This document shows positions 1-9,044 of a stretch of 64,000 bases of DNA, in pieces. The stretch spans positions 1-64,000 of the forward strand of contig NZ_JASGBP010000004.1 of assembly GCF_030053345.1 (NCBI RefSeq), in the 5' to 3' direction. The notes under the pieces are model-generated. The model worked only from the letters and a program-made list of their open reading frames with translations, was not told the DNA's origin and did no database searches. Numbering within the stretch: position 1 is the first letter of the stretch; every line of letters starts with the position of its first letter. The stretch comes from Flavobacterium sedimenticola (lineage in GTDB: Bacteria; Bacteroidota; Bacteroidia; Flavobacteriales; Flavobacteriaceae). Both the position numbers and the translations under genes were made by a program.

Positions 1-432
1 ACCGGTTGTCCGGTGAAGCTGCCGCTTGGAGCACATCCGCCACTTACACTAAAGCCGTTTAAGAATGCTGCAAAAGCCGCGTTAACCGCTGCCTGATCCG
101 CATACGCACAAGCCGAAGCCGAAGCGTTTGCCGGGGCATTGGTGATTACCGCCGCAGGAGCTGTAATGGTAAAGGTTCTGGTTACCGAACCACTGTAGCA
201 TTTATCACTTACATTGTAAACTACTGTAGTGGTGCCGCCCTCACACAAGCTTGGTGCTACCGGTTGTCCGGTGAAGCTGCCGCTTGGAGCACATCCGCCA
301 CTTACACTAAAGCCGTTTAAGAATGCTGCAAAAGCTGCGTTAACCGCTGCCTGATCCGCATACGCACAAGCCGAAGCCGAAGCGTTTGCCGGGGCATTGG
401 TGGTTACCGCTGCAGGAGCTGTAATGGTAAAG
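1..432 (-). repeat. 258-bp tandem repeat inside the surface-protein gene
   Basis: Bases 1-174 recur at 259-432 with three differences by my reading, giving a 258-bp (86-codon) period. Each unit encodes a HYR-like module with the segment ACAYADQAAVNAAF. A third, diverged unit with the same segment lies at about 433-640. The array probably continues beyond the left edge. Confidence 0.9.
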
Positions 433-2336
433 GTGGCAGAACAACTTGCTTGTTTTCCACAATCATCAGAGGCACTAAAGTTAACGGTTACTGATCCGCC
501 GGTACACAGAGCCGGGGCTGTATGATTCTGAAGACCGGAAGTAACTAGAGTGCCGTTTCCACCACTAGCCGTAAAACCTGCCAACCAAGTTTGGAAAGCT
601 GCGTTAACCGCTGCCTGATCGGCATAAGCACAGGCACTGGTTGAGCTGTTTTGCGGACAATTGATTTGAATAGGAATGATAGGAATGATTGTAACCGTAA
701 CCGGCTTGATATCGAAACAATTCGCCGATGTTGTTACTTTTATATAATAAGTACCGGAGGCTGAAACAGCGCTCGGATTGTTTAGTGCAATCGTTGCTCC
801 GGCATCTGTCCAATAAGTTAAAGTGCCTCCCTCTAAATTACTACCTGCCGTTACGGCTGCAGCTGTCAAATCAACAGTTAGAGGAGCACAAACCGGTGCC
901 GGATTATGAGTTACTAAAGTGGGGTTAGGATTCACTGTTAAAGTTCCTGAACCTTGTCCTGAACAAGTTCCATTGGAAATGGTAACCGAGTAAACACCGG
1001 CTACAGTGGCGCTGAAACTTGCCACATTACCCGGGTTTGATGCACCTTGAGGCACTACCCAAGTATAGGTATAGGTACCTGCCGGATTTGGAGTAGCTGT
1101 AATAGTCACCGCCGGATCATTAGCACACTTAGAAGGTGAGTTTACCGTTACCGTTGGAGACTGTATAACTGAAACTACAGTCGGCCTACCAATTTCGAGT
1201 GTACATTCTGACAACACATTGGTAGCAATAACGTAATAACTGCCGGCCGGCAAGTTAGACCATGTTAGTGTACCACCGGTACCTAACTGTGCTGCTTGCA
1301 CATTACTATTGTCTGCATTGTTTTTAAGCTGATAACTTACCTGAGTTTCAGAGTTAGCCATGGTAATGGTTCCGCTGTTAGGAACAGCACTACAAAACGA
1401 GCTTCCTACTAACGTTTTTGGTTCCGGTACAGAGCCAAAACGGCCTCTCGCCAAATCTTCTAAGGAAGCGGTTAGTGATTGAGACTGTCTGGTTTCCGCC
1501 AGGAAAGTTCCCAGACAAACGCTCAAATTAAAGTTGACACTACTTAAATCAATAAACCCTTCGAAGAACGAAGAGTCAGGATAGGTTCCGGCAGCACCAA
1601 ATTTCGGCACATAGTTCCATGAAGCCGGTGCGTTTACCGTACCCACGTTTACTCTGGCATCTAAGCCCGAAGTAGGTAGCGGAATGGGCGTTGGATCTAA
1701 TGCCCCGTTAATCCATCGATAGGCATTGATATCTGCGACAGCACCACCGTTAACGAAGTGACTAATCATTAAGATATCACCATCTACGTGTTGCCCGCTA
1801 AAACCTCCACTGGTAACACCTAATTTGCCGACACTATCTTGAAGAATCCAAAATCCGATAGCCGAATCACCATTATTGGCTCTTCTGTCGGCAAAGAAAT
1901 ACAATCGGGTTCCGTCAAAATAATACCCAACGTTGGCCATGTTGTTTTTGTCGTTGGCCCCATTAGTTGTCCATGCCCATTGACTAATCGGAAGTGTATC
2001 TTTGGAACCCAAGGTCCAAATATCATCCGTACTATCAATCGGATCGGTGATTCTGGCTTTGATTCCACCCGGAGAAGCCAGTAAAGTTCCCCAATCGTTC
2101 GGATCACCGTCTAAGGTAATCTGAGCGGTAGAAATGTTAGAAAATAAAAAAAGGATGAGTAGCATGATAATGCTAATCGCTCCTTTGTTTTTAGTGTTAC
2201 CCTGTGTTTTGGAGTAATCACTATCCAATGCTGTTGCTTTGGAAAAATCTAACTTAAACCCGTTTTCCCCTTTACTAACGACATAATCGCTACAACAGGG
2301 AAATCCTAAAAACTTAAGTAAAGTAGTGTTTTTCAT
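1..2336 (-). CDS. Giant modular surface protein, N-terminal part (C-terminus outside window)
   Basis: The frame is open from ATG at 2336 to the window edge (about 778 codons), so the C-terminus is missing. Residues 1-57 are a polar leader (starts MKNTTLLKFLGF). Residues 58-72 are a hydrophobic signal core ending STAQ, followed by ITLDGDPNDWG and a beta-rich N-terminal domain to about residue 290. Ig/PKD-like segments with scattered Cys follow, then Cys-containing HYR-like units of about 86 residues in tandem. In Bacteroidota, proteins of this design are exported adhesins, usually ending in a T9SS or gliding-motility-associated C-terminal domain; that end is not visible here, so the export route is inferred. 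An internal in-frame ATG at 2165 would give a conventional short signal peptide and is the alternative start. Confidence 0.8.
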   Translation of the reverse strand, partial: MKNTTLLKFLGFPCCSDYVVSKGENGFKLDFSKATALDSDYSKTQGNTKNKGAISIIMLLILFLFSNISTAQITLDGDPNDWGTLLASPGGIKARITDPIDSTDDIWTLGSKDTLPISQWAWTTNGANDKNNMANVGYYFDGTRLYFFADRRANNGDSAIGFWILQDSVGKLGVTSGGFSGQHVDGDILMISHFVNGGAVADINAYRWINGALDPTPIPLPTSGLDARVNVGTVNAPASWNYVPKFGAAGTYPDSSFFEGFIDLSSVNFNLSVCLGTFLAETRQSQSLTASLEDLARGRFGSVPEPKTLVGSSFCSAVPNSGTITMANSETQVSYQLKNNADNSNVQAAQLGTGGTLTWSNLPAGSYYVIATNVLSECTLEIGRPTVVSVIQSPTVTVNSPSKCANDPAVTITATPNPAGTYTYTWVVPQGASNPGNVASFSATVAGVYSVTISNGTCSGQGSGTLTVNPNPTLVTHNPAPVCAPLTVDLTAAAVTAGSNLEGGTLTYWTDAGATIALNNPSAVSASGTYYIKVTTSANCFDIKPVTVTIIPIIPIQINCPQNSSTSACAYADQAAVNAAFQTWLAGFTASGGNGTLVTSGLQNHTAPALCTGGSVTVNFSASDDCGKQASCSATFTITAPAAVTTNAPANASASACAYADQAAVNAAFAAFLNGFSVSGGCAPSGSFTGQPVAPSLCEGGTTTVVYNVSDKCYSGSVTRTFTITAPAAVITNAPANASASACAYADQAAVNAAFAAFLNGFSVSGGCAPSGSFTGQP

Positions 2337-2701
2337 AATGTTATGTATTATTGGAATACCACATCACGAACAGGTTTGGATTAGTGTAAATTAGGGCACC
2401 AAAACATCAGAAATTTTCAGTTTTGAAAGCAAAAAGAAAAACAATAAGCAGGTAGATTCTTGGAATGGGATGTTAAAATTAGGCACAATTCTAAATAAAT
2501 GTTAAAAAACTCGTAAGTTTTCTACGAACCTTTGGTTTTTATCGATTAACTGCACAAATGCCATTTTTTTTTAACACTTGATTTGGGCTTTTTTCAAAAA
2601 AAATCAAAGGAATAGCACCTTTTTATCGCACTGAACAAAAACTTTAACAAGAGTCATCCTGTTATTTGAGAGGTGTTTATTTTGGAGAAAGAAATTTCGG
2701 G
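2337..2701. other. 365-bp intergenic region, AT-rich
   Basis: It lies between the start of the giant surface-protein gene and the stop of the GNAT-like gene. It should hold the promoter and 5' leader of the surface-protein gene, but I found no good TAnnTTTG box on the minus strand. A weak inverted repeat (TTGATTT at 2578 and AAATCAA at 2601) has no T-run on the relevant strand. No convincing small gene is present. Confidence 0.5.
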
Positions 2702-3820
2702 TTAGAGCGACTTCGTGTAAGTTCGTCTTCTTCTGAAAGTAACCGGATTGAAATGCTTCCAAATATTATGAATCGCATGATTATCCTCGAGCTCCGGTGT
2801 TCGGATACAATTTTGAATCCCTTTCGCTTTGAAAACTTTGTAATATTCATTAAAAACGACTGCGGTTACTCCTTTACTTTGATATTCCGGATCGATTCCG
2901 ATTAAGTAAAACAATACATCTTTGCTGTTTTTCTTGGCTTGCAACAAATGATAGAATCCAAAAGGAAACAATTTGCCTTTGGTTTTTTGCAAGGCTTCGG
3001 AGAAACTCGGCATTACAATACTAAACGCAATCATCTTATCGTCTTTATCTAAAATAAACTTAATGTATTCCGGATTGATAAAGCTGATGTACTTCTTTTT
3101 GAAATATTCTTTCTGGACTTCGGTGATCGCCACAAAAGAGGATAGTGATGCATAGGAAGCATTGAATAAATCAAACATTTTATCCACATACGGCATAATG
3201 GCGGAAGTAGACGTAAAATTGACCGGTTTTAACCCGTATCGTTTGACAATCAAATCATTGGCTTTGATAAAAAAATCCGGATTCACATTGTTAAAACTAA
3301 AGCGGTTTTCGAGATACTCCTTTTCTTTAACGAAACCTAACTGCTCTAAGTGGTCTTTGTAATATGGATAATTATACCATGTAATCATAGAACCTATCTC
3401 GTTAAAACCCTCCGTGAGTACGCCTACTTTGTCTAAGTTGGAAAAACCCATGGGACCTTCCACATGATCCAAATCGTGAGCCATGCCCAACTCGTATACT
3501 TTTTCCAACAATGCTTTCGTAACAGCGATATCGTCAACAACGTCCCACCACCCAAAACGCACTTTCTTTTTGCCTTGATTGTTGACTTCATTCCAATTAA
3601 TAATGGCTGCTATCCGGCCAACCACTTTTCCATCTCTGTAAGCCAAATAAAAATAGGCTTCTGCCGATGAAAATGCCGGGTTTTTACTTTTATCAAACGT
3701 TTCAAGTTCGTCTGCAATCAAAGGCGGCACCCAATACGGATGGTTCTTGTATAATTCAAAAGGAAATTTTACGTATTCTTTTAATAACGCTTTGGTATTG
3801 GCTTCAACTACAGTAATCAT
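2702..3820 (-). CDS. GNAT-like acyltransferase-fold protein of unknown substrate
   Basis: A 372-residue soluble protein with no signal peptide. The N-terminal half (FELYKNHPYWVPPL, then AEAYFYLAYRDGKVVGRIAAIIN) reads as a GNAT-type beta-alpha fold. The C-terminal half has a second such stretch (LFYLIGIDPEYQSKGVTAVVFNEYYKVF) resembling the acetyl-CoA-binding motif A (Q/RxxGxG/A). Homologues in Flavobacteria are often labelled hypothetical or, doubtfully, GTP cyclohydrolase; nothing here supports the latter. Its ATG shares one base with the TAA of the upstream outer-membrane gene, so the two are translationally coupled. Substrate unknown. Confidence 0.7.
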   Translation of the reverse strand: MITVVEANTKALLKEYVKFPFELYKNHPYWVPPLIADELETFDKSKNPAFSSAEAYFYLAYRDGKVVGRIAAIINWNEVNNQGKKKVRFGWWDVVDDIAVTKALLEKVYELGMAHDLDHVEGPMGFSNLDKVGVLTEGFNEIGSMITWYNYPYYKDHLEQLGFVKEKEYLENRFSFNNVNPDFFIKANDLIVKRYGLKPVNFTSTSAIMPYVDKMFDLFNASYASLSSFVAITEVQKEYFKKKYISFINPEYIKFILDKDDKMIAFSIVMPSFSEALQKTKGKLFPFGFYHLLQAKKNSKDVLFYLIGIDPEYQSKGVTAVVFNEYYKVFKAKGIQNCIRTPELEDNHAIHNIWKHFNPVTFRRRRTYTKSL

Positions 3821-4800
3821 TACGGCTTCGTATTTTCTAATTCTACTTCGTCTTTACGTTTTTTCCCTTTGTCTCTTTTCGATTTTTTATCTTTTTTCTT
3901 TTTATCGTCTTTTTTATCGTTTTTGATGCGTCTGTAATTTGTTTCATAATTACTGTCAAAACGCCAAGACATTCCGAAACTACCATATAATATGGCCGGA
4001 GTATCTTTGATGTTTTTTGCTAAAGAAGCATCCAATTGGATATTTTCTCTGACCAAATAAGCCGCACCCAATCTGAACACGCTATCGGCATACCAATCAC
4101 TCTTATAACCCTGTACTTCTAAAAAGCCCGACCATCGCATGTTAAAACCTCGGGTCATAGTTGAAATCCATCCCAAAGTAGGGTAATCGGTCATGTACTT
4201 ATCGGCAATGATATTGTTAACCCAAACCCATTTGGAGCCGAAATGATGTTGGGTAATGACCATCAATTTCGGACTGATGGTAGGATCGGAATCGAAAGTA
4301 AACGGGTTTGTTCCTAAATTCAAATTGAAACCACCATATACGGCTACCGCGGGAATAAATTGTTTCCAACTGAAACGATGATTGGCTTTCCAACTGTACA
4401 CATTGGGCTTTTCATCCTTCAATTGCACAAACGGATCGTATACCAAATATTTAGCTCCCAAAGTAAACTGTTTGAAACCGCCTCGGGTATCCGAAACTAA
4501 AGGAGCGGTATACCAATCGTATTGGTATTGCGTATTCAAAATAAATTCAAATTGATCGAAAAAAGCGCCGTAACGTACATCCAATTCGGTTCCGAAACCA
4601 TTGGCTTCATAGCGAGCCAAATCATGCTTTTCCTGAATACCATACAAACCGCCTTCTGCCTGAATCACTGTTTTACCAACAGAGAAAGCCGACATCGATT
4701 CGCCCGGACGGTTAGAATTTATAATATCGGTGTATTGGGCATACTGAGTAGTTGAAATCATCAAAAACCCGAGTACCAAAAGCAATTTCTTTTTTATCAT
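3820..4800 (-). CDS. Outer-membrane beta-barrel protein (MetA-pathway/transporter-like)
   Basis: A 326-residue secreted protein. The start at 4800 (MIKKKLLLVLGFLMIS) is preferred because it begins a clean signal peptide cleaved after about TTQYAQ; an upstream in-frame start at 4839 would add 13 polar residues. The body alternates aromatic and polar residues in the manner of barrel strands and resembles the Phenol_MetA_deg-like transporter family (DIINSNRPGESMSAFSVGKT near the N-terminus). The last 40 residues are a very Lys/Asp-rich tail, unusual for a barrel, perhaps a periplasmic anchor. First gene of a two-gene unit with the GNAT-like gene. Cargo unknown. Confidence 0.75.
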   Translation of the reverse strand: MIKKKLLLVLGFLMISTTQYAQYTDIINSNRPGESMSAFSVGKTVIQAEGGLYGIQEKHDLARYEANGFGTELDVRYGAFFDQFEFILNTQYQYDWYTAPLVSDTRGGFKQFTLGAKYLVYDPFVQLKDEKPNVYSWKANHRFSWKQFIPAVAVYGGFNLNLGTNPFTFDSDPTISPKLMVITQHHFGSKWVWVNNIIADKYMTDYPTLGWISTMTRGFNMRWSGFLEVQGYKSDWYADSVFRLGAAYLVRENIQLDASLAKNIKDTPAILYGSFGMSWRFDSNYETNYRRIKNDKKDDKKKKDKKSKRDKGKKRKDEVELENTKP

Positions 4801-4900
4801 AACAGATTTGTCGGTTTGCAGAAAATAATAGTCTTCCAAAAGTAATATATTTTATTATTTATTTAAGATAGCAAAGCAAATTTTACATCAGAGAATTTAG

Positions 4901-4908
4901 TACTTTTG
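4901..4908 (+). promoter_or_regulatory. Probable -7 box (TACTTTTG) for the DUF4834-yfhO block
   Basis: It matches the Bacteroidota TAnnTTTG box 19 bp before the ATG at 4928. A T-rich stretch at 4881 could be the -33 box but is not a clean TTTG. Confidence 0.45.
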
Positions 4909-4927
4909 ACAAATTTTATTGATTAGA

Positions 4928-5188
4928 ATGGAAACTGCATCTATGCCCGGGTTTGTAAAAACCTTACTTTATATTATTGCTTTTTACTACATTTTCAGGT
5001 TCTTGGCCCGATTGTTTTTGCCGGTGGTAGCCAAAAAGGTAGTGGAAAAAGCGACGCAACAATTCCAAGAGCAACAGGAACAATACCGCCAACAATACCA
5101 ACAGCAAAATACCCAAAAAGCTTCATCGGAAAAACCGAAAGAAAAGAAAATTGTCGGCGAATATGTTGATTTCGAAGAAATCGACTAA
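4928..5188 (+). CDS. DUF4834 family small membrane protein
   Basis: An 86-residue protein with one membrane segment (about residues 8-30, VKTLLYIIAFYYIFRFLARLF). A Gln-rich, probably coiled cytosolic stretch (residues 40-62) and a conserved acidic end (IVGEYVDFEEID) follow, the layout of the DUF4834 family of Bacteroidota. ATG 4928 is chosen over an in-frame TTG at 4919. It lies 27 bp before the yfhO-like gene. Function unknown. Confidence 0.8.
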   Translation: METASMPGFVKTLLYIIAFYYIFRFLARLFLPVVAKKVVEKATQQFQEQQEQYRQQYQQQNTQKASSEKPKEKKIVGEYVDFEEID

Positions 5189-5215
5189 TTTCCCGATTCA
5201 ATCTAATCCAATACT

Positions 5216-7723
5216 ATGAAACAACTTCAAAAGGCCTATCCGCATTTGTTAACCATTCTTGGTTTTATTATCGTTTCACTCCTCTATTTTTATCCCGTTC
5301 TGCAAAACAAAAAAATATACCAATCCGATATCGTTCAGTATACCGGAATGGCCAAAGAACAAAATGTCTTCAGAGCTGAAACACAAACCGAACCGTTTTG
5401 GACCAATGCTGCTTTTGGCGGAATGCCTACCTATCAGTTAGGAGCCAAATACCCGCACGACTATATCGGAATGTTAGATGATGCCTTGCGGTTTTTACCC
5501 CGTCCGGCTGATTATCTTTTCCTATATTTCCTCGGATTCTACTCGCTATTGCTCGTCTTTCGAACCGATCCGTTAAAGGCTTTTTTCGGAGCCTTGGCCT
5601 TCGGACTATCGACTTATTTTATTGTCATCTTAGGGGTTGGTCACAATGCAAAAGCCCATGCTATAGCTTATATGCCTATGGTAATCGCCGGTTTTATATT
5701 GGTCTTTAAACGAAAGTACCTGCACGGCGGCATCCTGACCATGTTGGCAGTAGCTCTGGAAATCAACGCCAACCACTTCCAAATGACGTACTATTTGTTG
5801 TTGTTGCTCTTGGTACTTTCGGTATATTTCGTGTACCGATTAATCCAAGAAAAAGAATGGCAATCGTTACCCAAAATTGCAGGCACTTTTGCCATCGCTT
5901 TGGTATTGGCTCTGGGCGTGAATGCCACAGGCTTGATGGCCACCAAGGAATACGCCGACTTTAGTATGCGTGGCAAAAACGAGTTGTCGTTTAAAGCCGA
6001 TGGTTCTAAAAATGACGAAACCGCATCCATGCCCAGAGAATACATTACCGAATACAGTTATGGTATCGGCGAAAGTTTAAACCTTATTGCGCCCCGACTC
6101 TACGGTGGTGGTAACAGTGAAACGTTGGGCACCGATTCTCATGTATATAATTACATGCTTTCGTATGGTGCCACCGAAAGTGAAGCCCAAACCTTTACCG
6201 AAAATTATGCGCCTACCTATTGGGGCGATCAACCCATAGTGGCCGCTCCGGCGTACATTGGCGCGGTGGTTTTTTTCCTGAGTGTGCTCGCCTTGTATCA
6301 TGACCGCAGAAAAGTGAAGTATGCCTTTTTAGCCGGTGCGATTTTCTCATTGCTTTTGTCATGGGGAAAAAACTTCACCGGTCTTACCGATTTCTTTATC
6401 GATTATGTGCCTTTCTACGACAAATTCAGGGCCGTTTCTTCTATACAAGTTATTTTGGAACTCTGTGTACCGGTGTTGGCAGTCATGGGATTGCAATCTT
6501 TTATGAAAGAAAGCGATAACCGAAAAAAATCACTACTCTATACGGCAGCAACGGCTATTGGTTTGGTGGCTTTAATTTATGTGTGTAAAGGTGCTTTCTC
6601 TTTTGAAAGTGCGATTGATGCCCGATTGGAAAGCATGCTCAACCAAGGTCAGGATAAAACCTTTGGCGAGGGATTTGTATCGGCTTTACGCGAAGACCGA
6701 ATGGATTTGTTTAAAGCCGATTTATTGCGCTCCGGCGTTTTGATGCTGATGGCCTTCGGAATTTTGTGGCTATTCCTTAAAGAAAAATTAGCTTCAACCA
6801 CAGCCGTAATTCTGGTAGGATTAATCATGGTGGGTGATTTGTTTTTTATCGATAAAAAATATGTCAGCAATGACGGAAGACAATTCCGAAGTGCCCGCGA
6901 AGTCGAGCAACCGTTTGAAGAAACAGCGGCCGACAAGGAAATTTTAAAAGACACTTCGATTTTCAGAGTATACGAATTACAAGGCCGTCTGTTGGGTCGC
7001 ACGTCGTATTTTCACAAAGCGGTTGGCGGATACAGTGCGGTGAGACCCCGTCGATACGAACAATTGTTTGATTACCAAATCGACAAACAATTAAACGATT
7101 TAAACAAAAGTATCGATCCCGAAACCATGACATTAACCGCAGACATTCCGGTGTTGAATGCGTTGAATGTAAAATACCTGTTGTTGCAAACCAATGACGG
7201 CGAAAGCGTAGCGGTGAAAAACCCGAACGCAAACGGTAATGCTTGGTTTGTAGCCACACTGAAAACGGTAAATTCGGCTGATGAAGAAATGAAAACACTG
7301 GGCAACATCGACACCAAAAATGTTGCCGTGAGAAGTAAGTTGAATGATTTAGATAACGTTTCACTGACGCCAAAATACCAAAAAGACAGTGTTGCATCTA
7401 TCACAGTCAAAGAATACGAGCCGAATTACATCAAATATGTATCCCAAAACAGCTATGATGGTTTTGCCGTGTTCTCGGAAAACTATTATACCGGTTGGAA
7501 AGCTACTGTTGATGGGAAAGAAACGCCTATTTACCGCGTAAATTACGTACAGCGCGGGATTCAAATTCCGGCCGGAAAACACACCGTGGAATTTACATTT
7601 GAACCGCAAGTTGTAAAAACCGGCAGCACCATTGCTTTACTCAGCGCCATAGCTATGGCCTTTGCCATTATCGGCGTGGTCTACCTGGAGCAAAAAAGAA
7701 AGAAAAACGAATCTGTAAAATAG
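5216..7723 (+). CDS. YfhO family polytopic membrane protein
   Basis: An 835-residue protein with about a dozen hydrophobic helices between residues 10 and 550 (GT-C-like layout, first extracytoplasmic loop with YQSDIVQYTGMAKEQ). A soluble extracytoplasmic domain follows (about 560-800, with YDGFAVFSENYYTGWKATVDG, a hallmark of YfhO proteins), then one last helix near the C-terminus. YfhO proteins resemble lipid-linked-sugar glycosyltransferases and in Gram-positives act in lipoteichoic-acid glycosylation; in Bacteroidota the substrate is unknown. The glycosyltransferase and flippase genes that follow favour a role in surface-glycan assembly, an inference from context. Confidence 0.85.
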   Translation: MKQLQKAYPHLLTILGFIIVSLLYFYPVLQNKKIYQSDIVQYTGMAKEQNVFRAETQTEPFWTNAAFGGMPTYQLGAKYPHDYIGMLDDALRFLPRPADYLFLYFLGFYSLLLVFRTDPLKAFFGALAFGLSTYFIVILGVGHNAKAHAIAYMPMVIAGFILVFKRKYLHGGILTMLAVALEINANHFQMTYYLLLLLLVLSVYFVYRLIQEKEWQSLPKIAGTFAIALVLALGVNATGLMATKEYADFSMRGKNELSFKADGSKNDETASMPREYITEYSYGIGESLNLIAPRLYGGGNSETLGTDSHVYNYMLSYGATESEAQTFTENYAPTYWGDQPIVAAPAYIGAVVFFLSVLALYHDRRKVKYAFLAGAIFSLLLSWGKNFTGLTDFFIDYVPFYDKFRAVSSIQVILELCVPVLAVMGLQSFMKESDNRKKSLLYTAATAIGLVALIYVCKGAFSFESAIDARLESMLNQGQDKTFGEGFVSALREDRMDLFKADLLRSGVLMLMAFGILWLFLKEKLASTTAVILVGLIMVGDLFFIDKKYVSNDGRQFRSAREVEQPFEETAADKEILKDTSIFRVYELQGRLLGRTSYFHKAVGGYSAVRPRRYEQLFDYQIDKQLNDLNKSIDPETMTLTADIPVLNALNVKYLLLQTNDGESVAVKNPNANGNAWFVATLKTVNSADEEMKTLGNIDTKNVAVRSKLNDLDNVSLTPKYQKDSVASITVKEYEPNYIKYVSQNSYDGFAVFSENYYTGWKATVDGKETPIYRVNYVQRGIQIPAGKHTVEFTFEPQVVKTGSTIALLSAIAMAFAIIGVVYLEQKRKKNESVK

Positions 7724-7735
7724 CATTGCAACAAC

Positions 7736-9031
7736 GTGGCTGAACCCAAAAAACTTTTAATCATAACCTATTATTGGCCACCGGCCGGCGGACCGGGTGT
7801 GCAACGATGGTTAAAGTTTGTCAAATATTTACCCGATTATCACATTCAGCCTATAGTATACATTCCCGAAAATCCAACCTATCCTATCGTCGATTCGGAT
7901 TTGGAAAGCGAAGTATCGGAAAAAGCGATTATTTTGAAAAACAAAATTTTCGAACCCTATGGATTGGCCTCGCTTTTCGGCAAAAACAAAACCCGAAAAA
8001 TCAGCTCCGGAATCATTCCGAATCAAAAAAAGCAAACGCTCTTGGAAAAATTCCTGCTGTGGATTCGCGGGAATATTTTTATTCCCGATGCACGCTGTTT
8101 TTGGGTAAATCCTTCGGTTAAATTTTTAAAAAAATACATTCAGGAAAACAATATAGACACCGTTGTCACTTCGGGTCCACCACACAGTTTACATCTTATC
8201 GGTTTGCAGTTAAAAAAAGAATTAGGACTGCACTGGTTGGCCGATTTTCGCGATCCTTGGACGACCATCGGATACCACAAAGCATTGAAATTATCTTCGT
8301 ATGCCGAAAAAAAGCACAAAGCGTTGGAGCAAGAAGTACTCACCACAGCCGATACCATCATTGTAACGAGTAAAACGACCAAAGCCGAATTCGAAGCCAT
8401 TACCCAACGACCGATAGCCGTGATTACCAATGGCTACGATACCGAAAACATTGTCCGACAGCCGCTGGATGAAAAATTTACGTTGGCACATATCGGTTCG
8501 TTTTTATCGGAGAGAAATCCGCGTATTTTGTGGAAAGCGCTGAAGGAATTAACCAAAGAGCATCCCGATTTCAGAAAGGATTTTCAACTGAAATTAATCG
8601 GCGCCGTGAGCCGCGAAGTGTTGGACACCATAGCCGAATTCAAACTCGATGAGTTTGTCATGAACCTGGGTTATATTTCGCACAGCGAAGCCGTAGCCCA
8701 CCAACGAAAATCACAAGTATTATTGCTGATTGAAATTGATTCCGAAGACACCAAAAGCATTATTCCGGGAAAATTGTTTGAATACTTGGTTTCCGAAAGG
8801 CCTATTGTGGCCATCGGCCCGGAAGGTTCTGATTTTGCCGAAATCATCACCACGACCAATACCGGGGTTTTCTTTACCTATGACGAAAAAGAAAGACTAA
8901 AAGACGTACTTTTGAAATATTATCAGGAATACCAAAAGCAAAATCTAAAAGTTCATGCCGTTGGTTTGCAACAATATTCCCGAAAAAGCTTAACAGAAAA
9001 ACTGTCAAAACTCGTAACCCGTAACTCGTAA
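7736..9031 (+). CDS. Family 4 glycosyltransferase
   Basis: A 431-residue GT-B enzyme. The N-terminal domain begins KKLLIITYYWPPAGGPGVQRW, typical of Bacteroidota GT4 enzymes. The acceptor-domain segment VVTSGPPHSLHLIG and LADFRDPWTT follow at about residues 140-175, and the nucleotide-sugar end contains IPGKLFEYLVSERPIVAIG. The start is GTG at 7736, 12 bp after the yfhO stop; no better ATG precedes the conserved start. Its last codons and TAA stop lie inside a 7-bp-period repeat, so the C-terminal LVTRNS is repeat-encoded. Probably transfers a sugar in exopolysaccharide or O-chain synthesis. Confidence 0.88.
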   Translation: MAEPKKLLIITYYWPPAGGPGVQRWLKFVKYLPDYHIQPIVYIPENPTYPIVDSDLESEVSEKAIILKNKIFEPYGLASLFGKNKTRKISSGIIPNQKKQTLLEKFLLWIRGNIFIPDARCFWVNPSVKFLKKYIQENNIDTVVTSGPPHSLHLIGLQLKKELGLHWLADFRDPWTTIGYHKALKLSSYAEKKHKALEQEVLTTADTIIVTSKTTKAEFEAITQRPIAVITNGYDTENIVRQPLDEKFTLAHIGSFLSERNPRILWKALKELTKEHPDFRKDFQLKLIGAVSREVLDTIAEFKLDEFVMNLGYISHSEAVAHQRKSQVLLLIEIDSEDTKSIIPGKLFEYLVSERPIVAIGPEGSDFAEIITTTNTGVFFTYDEKERLKDVLLKYYQEYQKQNLKVHAVGLQQYSRKSLTEKLSKLVTRNS

Positions 9032-9040
9032 CCCGCAACC
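9011..9040 (+). repeat. Heptamer array (CTCGTAA/CCCGTAA units)
   Basis: Four 7-bp units (CTCGTAA, CCCGTAA, CTCGTAA, CCCGCAA) and a partial fifth, equal to two 14-bp units. The array contains the stop codon of the glycosyltransferase gene and ends 4 bp before the flippase ATG. Confidence 0.8.
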
Positions 9041-9044
9041 ATTC

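Noticed and set aside
1..640. Regularly repeated units considered as a CRISPR array
   Set aside because: The period is 258 bp, units are coding and in frame, and there are no short repeats with unique spacers.
2578..2607. TTGATTT/AAATCAA inverted repeat
   Set aside because: Seven-bp AT-rich arms with a 16-base loop and no T-run on the relevant strand; likely chance in A/T runs.
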